A stretch of 64,000 bases of DNA, from assembly GCA_016342355.1 (NCBI GenBank), contig JAEINP010000003.1, positions 62,001 to 126,000 of the forward strand. The letters are read 5' to 3'. Below, one piece after another: positions 27,336-36,171 of the stretch. The position numbers and the translations under genes were made by a program. Source of the stretch: Desulfatibacillum sp. (GTDB lineage Bacteria; Desulfobacterota; Desulfobacteria; Desulfobacterales; Desulfatibacillaceae). Numbering within the stretch: position 1 is the first letter of the stretch; every line of letters starts with the position of its first letter. The notes under the pieces are model-generated. The model made no database searches and was not told where the DNA came from. It worked only from the letters and a program-made list of their open reading frames with translations.

Positions 27336-30299
27336 ATGAATGCACAAAAATTGACTCCTGTCTATCAATCCGGCGATAAATTACTTGGTTTTACAGTGAA
27401 GCGCGCCATTTCCTTACCCAGGCTGGCGGCTGTCTATTATGAACTACGGCATCAGAAAACCGGCGCCCGATATATTCATTTGGCCAATCAGGACCGCGAA
27501 AACACCTTTTCCGTGGCATTTAAAACCGTGCCCCGGGATTCCACGGGTGTGGCTCACATCCTGGAGCACACCGCCCTGTGCGGTTCTCGTTCTTTTCCTG
27601 TGCGCGATCCGTTTTTCTCCATGATCAAACGCAGCATGAATTCCTTCATGAATGCCTTTACTTCGGCTGACTGGACCATGTATCCCTTTTCCACATGCAA
27701 CCAAAAGGATTTTTACAATCTCATGGGGGTGTATCTGGATGCTGCCTTCTTCCCCAAACTGGATGAACTGAGTTTTAAACAGGAAGGTTTTCGGGTGGAG
27801 GAGGATGCCAACGGACTGGCTTTCAAAGGGGTGGTGTACAACGAGATGAAAGGGGCCATGTCATCGCCCCGGGACATCATGGGGCACGCCCTTACCGAGG
27901 CCCTATACCCGGACACCACCTACGGCCACAATTCAGGCGGAGACCCGGCCCATATCGTGGATCTTTCCTATGAAGAACTGGTGGCCTTCCACAAAAGGCA
28001 TTATCACCCCAGCAACGCCTTTTTCTATACCTACGGAAACCTGCCTCTGGAAAATCACCTGGAAATGATCGAAAAACAGGTCCTGACCTATTTTGAGGCC
28101 ATTGACCCCAAAACCGATGTGACTTTCCAACCCCGGTGGGACACGCCCAAGGAAGTCCATGCGTCCTACCCTGTGGCCCCGGGCTCCGACCTGGAAAAAA
28201 AGGGCCAAGTGGCAGTGGCATGGCTTACCTGCCCGGCCACGGATTCCTTTGAGGTTCTGGCCCTGGATCTGCTGGAAAGCGTGCTTTTGGGCAATTCCGC
28301 CTCGCCCTTGCGCAAGGCTCTCATTGAATCCGGCCTGGGCTCCTCCCTGGCGGACGGCACGGGTTTTCATGCGGAGAATCTGGACACCATGTTTTCCGTG
28401 GGCCTGAAAAACGTGGATGAAAGCAATCCCGATTCCATCAGGGAGATTATTTTTTCCACGTTAAAGGAACTGGTTGAAAACGGCATAGACAAAGGCCTGG
28501 TGGATGCCGCCATCCATCAATACGAGTTCCAAAAAAGGGAAGTGACCAACTCTCCCATGCCCTATGGGATAAAATTGCTTTTGAACCTGTGCGCGCCCTG
28601 GTTCCATGCGGGAGATCCCGTCAGTTATTTGCGGTTTACCGACGACCTGGACCGTTTGAGAAAGGACGTGGAGGCCGGGGATTTTTTCGAGTCCAGGATC
28701 CGGAGTTATTTCCTTGAAAACAACCATCAAATTTTGATGATTCTCCATCCGGACCAAGACAAGGCCGCAGCCATGGAGGTTGAGGAAAAGGAAAAGCTGG
28801 CGAAGATTGAAAAATCCCTTACCCCAGAGGACAGGGCCGCCATCCGGGAACAGGCCGCGGCCCTGGAAAAGCTCCAGGAAACCGAGGAGGACCTCTCATG
28901 CCTGCCCACCCTTAGCAGGGAGGATATCGACGAGGACATCCAGACCGCCCACCCGGACCCGGCGTTGAGTAAGTCCGGGGTTTCCGCCTATGTGCAACCC
29001 ACGAACGGGATTCTTTATTATACGCTCATCGCCAGGACAGGGAATGTCCCCGGGGAGCTATTGCCTCTGGTTCCGCTATTCTGCCATATCTTTCCCAAAA
29101 TGGGCAGCCAGAGGCGGGATTACGTGGAACTAACCCGGGATATGGCGTCTCATACCGGCGGAGTGGGCGCCAAGGCCTCGGCCCGCACTTGCTACGACGA
29201 ATCCGGCACAAGCCTGGAGATGGTGAGTTTTGGCTCCAAATGCCTGGAACGCAATATGGACAAGATGTTTGACATCTTAAAGGAACTCCTGTTCGAATAT
29301 AGTTTCGCCGATACCAAAAGACTGGAAACCCTGGTGGCGGAATACGTGGCCGCCCTGGAGTCCAGCGTGGTGCCCAGCGGGCACCAGTACGCCATCTCCC
29401 TGGCATCCCGGGGGTATTCCAAGGCCAAGGCCATGGAAGAGGCGTGGCACGGTGTGCATCAATTGCAGACCGCCAAGGCTCTGGCAAAGGAACTGGCCCG
29501 GGACAAGGAAAAAGGATTCAAGGATCTTTCGGAAAAACTGGAAAAAATCGCCCGGGCTTTGTTTGCCGGGGATGGCGTGGAAACCGGCATTTTCGGTGAG
29601 GCCGGAGCCCTGGGCAAAGCAGTGGGAATTGCCGGGGAAATCCAGGATAAACTGACAGGCCAGCCAGCCGTACAGCCTGGTGAAACGGACTTTGCCATAT
29701 CGGTTCCTCACAGGGAAGCCTGGACCACTTCTTCCCAGGTGTCCTTTGTGGCCCATGTTTTCCCCACTGTGCGCATGGCCCATGCCGACGCCGCGGCCCT
29801 GGCCGTGATCGCAAAAATGCTTCGGTCCCTGTTTATTCACCGGGAAATCCGGGAAAAGGGCGGGGCTTACGGCGGTTTCGCCCTCAGCAACGCCGAGGAG
29901 GGCCTGTTTGGTTTCGCCTCCTACCGGGACCCCCATTTGACGCGAACCATTGACGTTTTTTCCCGGACTTACGACTTCATCCTCACAGGAGAGTTTGGGG
30001 GCCAGGACGTCACCGAGGCGGTTTTACAGGTTTGCTCGGACATTGATAAGCCGGACGCGCCCTCCACACTGGCGCAAAAGGCCTTTTTCACCAGACTTTT
30101 GGGCCTTGGCGATGAAGCCAGGAGGGAATACAAAAGGCGGGTCGCCAGTGTGACAAAGGAACAGGTTTTAGCCGTGGCGCAAAGGTGGTTCAAGAAACCC
30201 GCAAGCATGGCTCCTGTGGTGGCCATTACCAGCCATTCGCTGCTGGAAAAGGCAAATGAGCAGGCAGTCGAGCCCCTGAAGGAAATCACCATTGGGTAG
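27336..30299 (+). CDS. M16C metallopeptidase, presequence protease (PreP/Cym1) type
   Basis: 987 residues, full length for the PreP group. The inverted zinc motif HILEH (H74, E77, H78) is followed by LCGSRSFPVRDPFF and the distal zinc Glu in GVVYNEMKGAM near 170. The protein contains the paired M16 halves joined by the helical M16C-associated linker, which closes as a clamshell around unfolded peptides. No signal peptide is seen, so it is probably cytoplasmic, degrading short peptides. An AEC transporter gene starts 8 bp after the stop. Confidence 0.95.
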   Translation: MNAQKLTPVYQSGDKLLGFTVKRAISLPRLAAVYYELRHQKTGARYIHLANQDRENTFSVAFKTVPRDSTGVAHILEHTALCGSRSFPVRDPFFSMIKRSMNSFMNAFTSADWTMYPFSTCNQKDFYNLMGVYLDAAFFPKLDELSFKQEGFRVEEDANGLAFKGVVYNEMKGAMSSPRDIMGHALTEALYPDTTYGHNSGGDPAHIVDLSYEELVAFHKRHYHPSNAFFYTYGNLPLENHLEMIEKQVLTYFEAIDPKTDVTFQPRWDTPKEVHASYPVAPGSDLEKKGQVAVAWLTCPATDSFEVLALDLLESVLLGNSASPLRKALIESGLGSSLADGTGFHAENLDTMFSVGLKNVDESNPDSIREIIFSTLKELVENGIDKGLVDAAIHQYEFQKREVTNSPMPYGIKLLLNLCAPWFHAGDPVSYLRFTDDLDRLRKDVEAGDFFESRIRSYFLENNHQILMILHPDQDKAAAMEVEEKEKLAKIEKSLTPEDRAAIREQAAALEKLQETEEDLSCLPTLSREDIDEDIQTAHPDPALSKSGVSAYVQPTNGILYYTLIARTGNVPGELLPLVPLFCHIFPKMGSQRRDYVELTRDMASHTGGVGAKASARTCYDESGTSLEMVSFGSKCLERNMDKMFDILKELLFEYSFADTKRLETLVAEYVAALESSVVPSGHQYAISLASRGYSKAKAMEEAWHGVHQLQTAKALAKELARDKEKGFKDLSEKLEKIARALFAGDGVETGIFGEAGALGKAVGIAGEIQDKLTGQPAVQPGETDFAISVPHREAWTTSSQVSFVAHVFPTVRMAHADAAALAVIAKMLRSLFIHREIREKGGAYGGFALSNAEEGLFGFASYRDPHLTRTIDVFSRTYDFILTGEFGGQDVTEAVLQVCSDIDKPDAPSTLAQKAFFTRLLGLGDEARREYKRRVASVTKEQVLAVAQRWFKKPASMAPVVAITSHSLLEKANEQAVEPLKEITIG

Positions 30300-30307
30300 G
30301 TCATAAT

Positions 30308-31231
30308 ATGATTTCCATTATCCAGACCATTGCTCCCATTTTTATGGTGATCATGGTGGGGTGGGGCCTGTCCACCAAAAAGATCCTCACACAGGAAGTG
30401 AGCGGTCCTTTGAACAAGATCGTTTTCTACCTGGCCATCCCGGTGATGATCTTCGAAAAGGTGGCCCAGGCCAATTTCAAGGCCAATTTTTCGCCCTCCC
30501 TGGTGATTGGAACCCTGCTGGCCGCCGGGGCGGGCTTTGTGTTTTCATTGCTGATTGTTTCCCTGTTTCCGGTGTATCCGCGTCATAAGGGAACCTTTGT
30601 CCAAAGCTCTTTTCATGGCAATATCGGCTACATTGGGTTGGCCGTAGCCTTTTATTTCCTGGGAGATACGGGCCTGACCCGGGCCAGTATTCTTTCTGTT
30701 TTCATCATGATTTTACAGAATTTTCTTGCCGTAGCCGGGCTGCAGTATTTTTCCAACACCTCCCGGACAAGGGGAAGCCTGTCCGTATTCGTCAAAAAAG
30801 TGGCGGGCAATCCCGTAATTCTGGCGGCGGTCTTGGGAAGCGCCGTCTCCCTGGCTGGCATTCGGATTCCCGAGGTCATTGGGCGTTTTCTCCATATTCT
30901 GGCAGGCATGGCTCTTCCCCTGGCCTTGCTGGATATTGGAGCCTCCCTATCCTTTCCTGTAATTCGCGCCCACTGGATCGCCAGCCTGGCCACGGGTTTC
31001 ATTAAAATGGTTTTCATGCCTGCGGCAGGTTTGCTTTTGTTTACGGCTTTGGGAGTGCCCCATGATCTGCTGCTCGTAGGGGTCATACTTTTGGCAGCCC
31101 CCACAGCCACGGTAACTTATGTCATGGCAAGGGAGATGGGCGGAGCCACTGCTTTGGCCTCGTCGGCCATATCTCTCAACACCCTGGTTTCGGCTTTGAC
31201 CTATGTTTTATGGCTGGGGTTCCTTGCCTGA
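30308..31231 (+). CDS. AEC (auxin efflux carrier) family transporter
   Basis: 307 residues in ten hydrophobic helices with two similar halves (PLNKIVFYLAIPVMIF at the front; the NIGYIGLA crossover). AEC proteins in bacteria often carry malate or other carboxylates. Substrate not deducible here. Translationally close to the upstream M16C gene (8 bp), so cotranscription is likely. Confidence 0.9.
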   Translation: MISIIQTIAPIFMVIMVGWGLSTKKILTQEVSGPLNKIVFYLAIPVMIFEKVAQANFKANFSPSLVIGTLLAAGAGFVFSLLIVSLFPVYPRHKGTFVQSSFHGNIGYIGLAVAFYFLGDTGLTRASILSVFIMILQNFLAVAGLQYFSNTSRTRGSLSVFVKKVAGNPVILAAVLGSAVSLAGIRIPEVIGRFLHILAGMALPLALLDIGASLSFPVIRAHWIASLATGFIKMVFMPAAGLLLFTALGVPHDLLLVGVILLAAPTATVTYVMAREMGGATALASSAISLNTLVSALTYVLWLGFLA

Positions 31232-31311
31232 CAATGGATAGAAAAAAATAGCCCCATGAGGTCTGGGGTAAAATATAACTTATGCAATATATCAAAGGCA
31301 AAGGAGTTTAG

Positions 31312-32229
31312 GTGAGCAAGAACAAAGAAGCGTTTGTGGAGCAGGTTTTTGGTCCGGTTCGATTTCTTCCCGGGCCGAACAGGGGTAAGTACCCCCATTG
31401 TCACTCTGTGTTTATAGAAGAGGCCGGAGTATTGATAGATCCTGCTTCGGACAGGGATCGCCTCATGGAATTGAGGGATGAGGGAAAGGTCAAGGCCATT
31501 TGGCTGACCCATTGGCATGAGGACCATATCGCCCACCTTGACCTGTTTGAAGACCTTCCCCTATGGATTTGCGAAGAGGATGCCTTGCCACTTTCCAGCA
31601 AAGAGATTTTTTGCGACTGGTACGGCATGGACCGGCCGGGAGTGGAGGACGTGCGGGCTTACTGGATGGCCATTTTGGATGATCAGTTTCATTTTAAACC
31701 CCGGACGCCTGACCGGTATTTTGTGGACGGAGAAACCATTAACCTGGGCAATGTCACCGTTGACGTGATCCATGCCCCGGGGCATACGCCCGGCCACACC
31801 TGCTTTTTCTTTAGGGAGCCGGAAGTGCTTTTTATGGGTGACTATGATCTTACGCCTTTTGGCCCATGGTACGGAGACGTCACTTCCAGCATTGAACAGA
31901 CCCGGGCTTCGGTGGAGAAGTTGCGCCAAGTTCCCGCCAAAATCTGGCTTGCATGCCATGAAACAGGCGTCTTTACCACTCAGCCTGGGTCCATGTGGGG
32001 TGAGTATTTGCAGGTCATTCAAACCCGGGAGGACAAACTTTTGAAGTTTCTGTCCGAACCAAGGACCATGGAGGACATTATCCACCACTGGATTGTTTAC
32101 TTAAAGCCTCGCCAGCCCAAGGAGTTCTACGAGCAGGGAGAGCGGGCCATCATGGGGAAACACCTGGAGAGCCTCATTGCCCGCGGCAAGGTGTTTACCA
32201 GGGACGGCCATTATGAACTGGAGTCATAG
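31312..32229 (+). CDS. metallo-beta-lactamase-fold hydrolase
   Basis: 305 residues. The metal motif is HWHEDH (H67, H69, D71, H72), followed by APGHTPGHTC and FMGDYDL, so the dinuclear site looks complete. The C-terminal helical domain (EDIIHHWIVYLK) is the type seen in MBL proteins with an added winged/helical tail. The GTG start has AGGAG 8 bp upstream. The tautomerase gene follows 11 bp after the stop. Substrate unknown. Confidence 0.88.
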   Translation: MSKNKEAFVEQVFGPVRFLPGPNRGKYPHCHSVFIEEAGVLIDPASDRDRLMELRDEGKVKAIWLTHWHEDHIAHLDLFEDLPLWICEEDALPLSSKEIFCDWYGMDRPGVEDVRAYWMAILDDQFHFKPRTPDRYFVDGETINLGNVTVDVIHAPGHTPGHTCFFFREPEVLFMGDYDLTPFGPWYGDVTSSIEQTRASVEKLRQVPAKIWLACHETGVFTTQPGSMWGEYLQVIQTREDKLLKFLSEPRTMEDIIHHWIVYLKPRQPKEFYEQGERAIMGKHLESLIARGKVFTRDGHYELES

Positions 32230-32240
32230 GAGAGGATCAA

Positions 32241-32588
32241 ATGCCCCTTATTAAAATAGAAACGAATCAGGAAGTCAGCCTACCGGCCCGCCAGGGATTT
32301 CTGGAAAAAGCATCGGCCTTCACGGCCAACCTTTTTGGCAAGACAGAACAATTTGTCATGGTGACCCTGGAGCCGGGAAAATCCATGATGTTTGGAGCCG
32401 GCACAGGCCCCACGGCCCATGTCAGTATCATCAGAATCGGCCTGGAAGTTAACAGGTGCCCGGACTATACCAAGGCGATTTGCGCCTTTTTGGACGAAGA
32501 ATTGGGAGTTCCTCCGGAAAGGGTTTTTGTGGGTTTTGAGAATATTGACGGCAAACAATTGGGCTGGAACAGCAAAACCTTTGCCTGA
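32241..32588 (+). CDS. MIF/phenylpyruvate tautomerase-like protein
   Basis: 115 residues, the standard MIF length. It begins MPLIKIETN, so processing would expose the catalytic Pro as residue 1. The fold signatures include an MVTLEPGKSMMF-type strand and a GLEVNRCPDYTKAI helix. Family members tautomerise keto/enol acids. Here it is in a two-gene unit with the MBL hydrolase, suggesting a shared small-molecule pathway. Confidence 0.88.
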   Translation: MPLIKIETNQEVSLPARQGFLEKASAFTANLFGKTEQFVMVTLEPGKSMMFGAGTGPTAHVSIIRIGLEVNRCPDYTKAICAFLDEELGVPPERVFVGFENIDGKQLGWNSKTFA

Positions 32589-33206
32589 TGTGTGTTGACC
32601 CGGGCAGTCTTTTGAATGCAGAAAAAATAAGAACATGCGCGGTTCTCCGCGTATGTCCTTGGTTTGCTTATGCAGGAACCTGAAGGCGCCGTGTTAAACC
32701 GCTGGTTAGACGCGCAGGCTTTAGCCATTGTCAGAGCATCTGCCAGAAAGCCTTGAGCACGCACGCCCAAGTACCGTACATAAGCATATTTTGAACCGGA
32801 ATCGAGAGCCGGTTATTTATCTTCTTCAGGAGGATTCCCGGGAACCCTTGCCCTGATTTCTTTGCAAACAAAATGCCAAAAACCCTTGACGCAACTGTGA
32901 ATTATATCACAAATCCACAAAAGGGGCATGATTACAGGGTGGAATAAATTTCGACCGGAGTAATTGTTGGTTTTACCCTGCCTGAGACCCCGGGCAGGGG
33001 TGGCGAGTGATGGGGATTTTCGCCGCATCGCGGGGATTCTCACCGGGTATTTTTTCCCAAGCTGCTCCAAGCCTTGCGAATCCATGGGCATTCCTATACC
33101 CTTTTAGTCAAACATTGGGTTCACCGATTGGCGTATCTGACAATGGGTTCCTGTGGCCGTGGTGACAGGCTCGCAGCCTTTAGGAATATGGAAACGGAGT
33201 TGATCC
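32589..33206. other. 618-bp intergenic stretch with a terminator and unexplained structured DNA
   Basis: It contains the tautomerase terminator (listed) and a G+C-rich stretch at about 32970-33060 with several complementary segments. On the minus strand that stretch has CGGTGAGAATCCCCGCGATG, superficially like a cobalamin riboswitch core but without its other conserved boxes. No supported gene is present. Confidence 0.35.
32631..32660 (+). terminator. probable terminator of the MBL-tautomerase unit
   Basis: A 12-bp imperfect stem (GAACATGCGCGG / CCGCGTATGTCC, two wobble pairs) with a TTCT loop, 43 nt after the stop and followed by a short T-rich run. Confidence 0.6.
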
Positions 33207-33995
33207 TTGTGCATTTTATTGTGGGCTTATAAGCAGCATCCCGAATTCCCTCTGATTCTGGCGGCCAATCGGGACGAATTTTTCAACCGCCCCACCGCCT
33301 CCATGGCTTTTTGGGAAGACTCGCCCTACATCCTGGCCGGCAGGGACCTTCAAGGCGGCGGAACCTGGATGGGGATAACCCTTGATGGCAGGTTTGCGGC
33401 CCTCACCAATGTGCGGGACATTGCACGCATCCGCCCGGAAGCTCCTAGCCGGGGATTATTGGTTTCGGACTATCTTAATGGAGATACCGGACCAGCGCAC
33501 TACCTGAAAGAAATCCAATCTGTTGCCAAAAAATTCAATCCTTTCAACCTCCTTGTTGGGAGCATGGACAGCCTCCACTGCCTGACTGGTGTGGACGGGC
33601 AGGCAAGGCGACTGAACGACGGAGTGTTCGGGCTTTCCAACTGGGGCCTGGACACCCCCTGGCCCAAAGTGAAAAAAGGCAAGGCTGTCTTGACGCAAAT
33701 TATTGAGCAGGCCGCATCCCGTGATCAAGTGGACCGCGAGGCCTTATTTGCCATGTTGGCCGATTCAGATCCTGCGCCGGACAATCTGTTGCCTGATACC
33801 GGGGTGGGGATGGAGTGGGAAAGGGTGCTTGGCTCGATTTTTGTCAAAAGCCCCGGGTATGGAACCCGGTGCTCCACGGTCCTGACTTTTTCCTCCGAAG
33901 GAGAAGTTGTTGTGGAGGAGCGGTCCTTTGGCACAGAGGGAGAGGCAGACCCTCAGAGTGTAGCCAGACATTCATTTGCCATGGAACAAAAGTGA
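33207..33995 (+). CDS. NRDE-family protein (TANGO2 homologue)
   Basis: 262 residues beginning MCILLWAYKQHPEFPLILAA, with the family-defining NRDEFFNRPT. The N-terminal Cys after Met is conserved in this group and resembles an Ntn-hydrolase nucleophile. The eukaryotic member TANGO2 is linked to heme and lipid handling; the bacterial role is unsettled. Translation starts at TTG with GGAG 7 bp upstream, an uncommon but well-supported start. The TrmO-like gene follows 21 bp after the stop. Confidence 0.9.
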   Translation: MCILLWAYKQHPEFPLILAANRDEFFNRPTASMAFWEDSPYILAGRDLQGGGTWMGITLDGRFAALTNVRDIARIRPEAPSRGLLVSDYLNGDTGPAHYLKEIQSVAKKFNPFNLLVGSMDSLHCLTGVDGQARRLNDGVFGLSNWGLDTPWPKVKKGKAVLTQIIEQAASRDQVDREALFAMLADSDPAPDNLLPDTGVGMEWERVLGSIFVKSPGYGTRCSTVLTFSSEGEVVVEERSFGTEGEADPQSVARHSFAMEQK

Positions 33996-34016
33996 AAAAA
34001 TGGAGGAAGCCGTACC

Positions 34017-34433
34017 ATGACTATCCGGTTCAGCCCTATCGGAACAGTGCACACCCGGGAAACCAAACTTCCCCGTCATTGTTCTGTTTCAAATGTGGAA
34101 GGCGCCCTGGAAATTTTTAAGGAGTATCAAGAGGGGATAAAGGATATCAGCGCCGGGGACCGGATTGTGGTGCTTTTTCACTTTCATAAAAGCCCGCCGT
34201 TTACCCCGGGTCTTTTGCATCAGACGCCTCCTGGCCGCTCTCGCGCCAAGGGAGTGTTTTCCATATGCTCTCCTGTCCGGCCCAACGCTATCGGGATGTC
34301 CGTCCTCACCGTTTTGGAAATCCGGGAAAACATCATCAAGGTCAAAGGGCTGGATATGATGGATCAAACACCAATCCTGGATATCAAACCCCTGGCGCCG
34401 GGCAGTTTGCCCGTAGAGAAGGACAGGGAATAA
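34017..34433 (+). CDS. trmO: TrmO/TsaA-family protein
   Basis: 138 residues with the TsaA beta-barrel signatures FSPIGTVHT and SPVRPNAIGMSVL. TrmO uses SAM to N6-methylate t6A37 in tRNA-Thr in E. coli. This copy lacks the C-terminal extension of E. coli TrmO (about 235 residues), and the loop before RPN is FSICS rather than the common R/H-containing form, so another substrate is possible. Pairs with the NRDE gene. The convergent pilin gene ends 2 bp away. Confidence 0.82.
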   Translation: MTIRFSPIGTVHTRETKLPRHCSVSNVEGALEIFKEYQEGIKDISAGDRIVVLFHFHKSPPFTPGLLHQTPPGRSRAKGVFSICSPVRPNAIGMSVLTVLEIRENIIKVKGLDMMDQTPILDIKPLAPGSLPVEKDRE

Positions 34434-34435
34434 CT

Positions 34436-34813
34436 TTAACTCTGGGTACGCGTCCCATTGGCGTCAATGGTGAAGGTGACATCCCCCTTGGCGTGCTTTG
34501 AGGTAATAATAAAATCCTCCAAGGCGGTGCCGTTAATGACAATAACCACCCCGATGCTTTGCCGGAAACCTTCGCCATCCAGGTCGGAAAGTGTAAAATT
34601 TGTGACGCCAAAGTGAACGTCTTCCGCATAATAAGCCAAAGTCGTGGAATAGGCGCTGGACAAATCCGCCTGAGCCATGCTTTCATAGCTTCTCTTGCGG
34701 TAATTGACAAAATTGGGTATGGCGATCGCCGCAAGAATGCCAATAATGGCAATGGCAATCATTAGTTCTATGAGTGTGAATCCCTGCGGCTTTCTATTGA
34801 ATTGGCGTATCAT
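34436..34813 (-). CDS. type IV pilin-like protein
   Basis: 125 residues with a classic prepilin leader: a short basic segment, then cleavage before FTLIELMIAIAIIGILAAIA, with the Glu at mature position 5. The globular part is short (about 90 residues). It would be processed by PilD-type peptidase and assembled into a pilus or pseudopilus. No other pilus genes are near, so it is an orphan. AAGGAG precedes the ATG at a long spacing. Confidence 0.92.
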   Translation of the reverse strand: MIRQFNRKPQGFTLIELMIAIAIIGILAAIAIPNFVNYRKRSYESMAQADLSSAYSTTLAYYAEDVHFGVTNFTLSDLDGEGFRQSIGVVIVINGTALEDFIITSKHAKGDVTFTIDANGTRTQS

Positions 34814-35178
34814 TTTATAGATTCTCCTTGCCGGAAATTGGCAATATCGGCGTTTTTCTCAGAGCCGTTGTAGTGTCTTCACGATGTTGCCTATAGAACC
34901 GGAAAACCATTATCTTCAGGTAGAGAGGCCAGTCTTCCCCCCAGGCCCAGGCAGGCCCATCATGCGAGAGTTAGACAAATTAGCACCTATGCAATGTCAA
35001 TGCCAAGAGATAGGGGGATTGTTTAAAAACACAACAGGATAGAAATATATCAATTTCACACCAGGGTTAAACGGGTAAAAACCAAGAAAAAAAGAAGCGG
35101 CAATGGGGGGGGAATGGATGGACGGAATAAACCATGGTGAAATTCACCGGGAACGGGTGAATTTCACCATGCTTCAAA
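34814..35178. other. intergenic stretch upstream of the pilin gene
   Basis: 365 bp, A+T-rich, containing the strong double palindrome at 35133-35171 (listed) and a poly-G run near 35105. No gene is seen. Confidence 0.45.
35133..35171. promoter_or_regulatory. 16-bp perfect hairpin made of two GGTGAANTTCACC dyads
   Basis: Arms 35133-35148 and 35156-35171 are exact inverted repeats with a 7-nt loop. Each arm itself contains a 13-bp palindrome (GGTGAAATTCACC, GGTGAATTTCACC) with centres 20 bp apart, about two helical turns. It lies 8 bp beyond the XRE-cupin stop and upstream of the pilin gene. It may be a terminator, an operator pair, or both. Confidence 0.55.
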
Positions 35179-35811
35179 TCAGTCAAAAAGAACTGCCAAA
35201 ATGGTTGCCTTTCCGCCCTTGCCTGTAATGCTATGGGTAGTGGTGGACAGGTAATAGGCGCTGTCGCCAGGTTCCAGGTCAAAGGAATCCTCCCCGACCT
35301 TTAAATGGGCCATGCCTTCCAGGACAAAGATAAACTCCTCGCCTTCATGAACAGACATTTCGGCCTCCCGGTCCTCCTCCAGTTCCACCATGAGCGGTTC
35401 CATGTTCCTGCCATGGACATCGTGGGCCAGGGCATGATAGCTATATACTTTTTTTCCGCCCTTTCCCGACGTGGAACGGGCTATGCTTTTTCGCTCGCCC
35501 CTGCGGGTGATTTCGTAAGGCTTGTTTCCCTGGCCGGAGATCAATCTGGACAAGGCGCTGTCCAGGGCCTTGGAAAGCCGCATAACAGTTCCCAGTTGCG
35601 GATGAATCGTATTGTTTTCAATCCCCTCAAGCACATCCACCTCAAACCCTGTCATCTGGGACAATTCCTGCAAGGAAAGCCCCCGTTGGGTTCGGATAGC
35701 CTGGATTCTTTTTCCAACATCTTCCAGCCCTGTGGAGTCTTCAGCGGATATTTTACCGGTCAGGCCTTCAAAAAAATCATTATTCACACTGGGAATATCC
35801 TTAGTATCCAT
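35179..35811 (-). CDS. XRE-family regulator with C-terminal cupin
   Basis: 210 residues. A helix-turn-helix at about 32-90 (VGKRIQAIRTQRGLSLQELSQ) is followed by a cupin sensor at about 120-210 (SVHEGEEFIFVLEGMAHL, LEPGDSAYYLSTTTHSI). This is the usual layout of small-ligand-responsive repressors. The nearby tandem palindrome could be its site, but it sits downstream of the gene, so autoregulation is not shown. Confidence 0.9.
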   Translation of the reverse strand: MDTKDIPSVNNDFFEGLTGKISAEDSTGLEDVGKRIQAIRTQRGLSLQELSQMTGFEVDVLEGIENNTIHPQLGTVMRLSKALDSALSRLISGQGNKPYEITRRGERKSIARSTSGKGGKKVYSYHALAHDVHGRNMEPLMVELEEDREAEMSVHEGEEFIFVLEGMAHLKVGEDSFDLEPGDSAYYLSTTTHSITGKGGKATILAVLFD

Positions 35812-36171
35812 GGGTCCCCCTGAAAAGGCTTATAAGCCAATGAGTTAATGTTCCACCAAGATATATCACATGGGCCGCTCTTGCCACAAGCACTAAAAAT
35901 GCTGATCCAGGGGCCTGTAAACAGCCCCGAAAATATTAATGGCGCAAAAAAATAAGAAACATCAGGAAGAGGGACGTGTGGAGATACCTCTGACCTATGT
36001 TGGCCGCCCTGGTGAGAGCCTTTGAAAAAGGTGCTCATCCGTTGGGGCTCAAAAAGATAGTTGCTCATGCTGTGTATCAGAAAAAAATGGACCAACAAAT
36101 GAAATGGTCCAGAGTATTTGACACAATGCTCCAATTGCGCCGACGCCTTGGTCCTGGCGGAGGTCGGCATT
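35812..36171. other. intergenic stretch, no supported gene
   Basis: 360 bp. A 63-codon plus-strand frame at 35997 lacks a ribosome binding site. No repeats or terminators stand out. Confidence 0.35.

Noticed and set aside
32970-33080. Cobalamin-riboswitch-like segment on the minus strand
   Set aside because: Only the CGGTGAGAATCC-type core is similar; other conserved boxes are missing and no B12 gene lies downstream on that strand.
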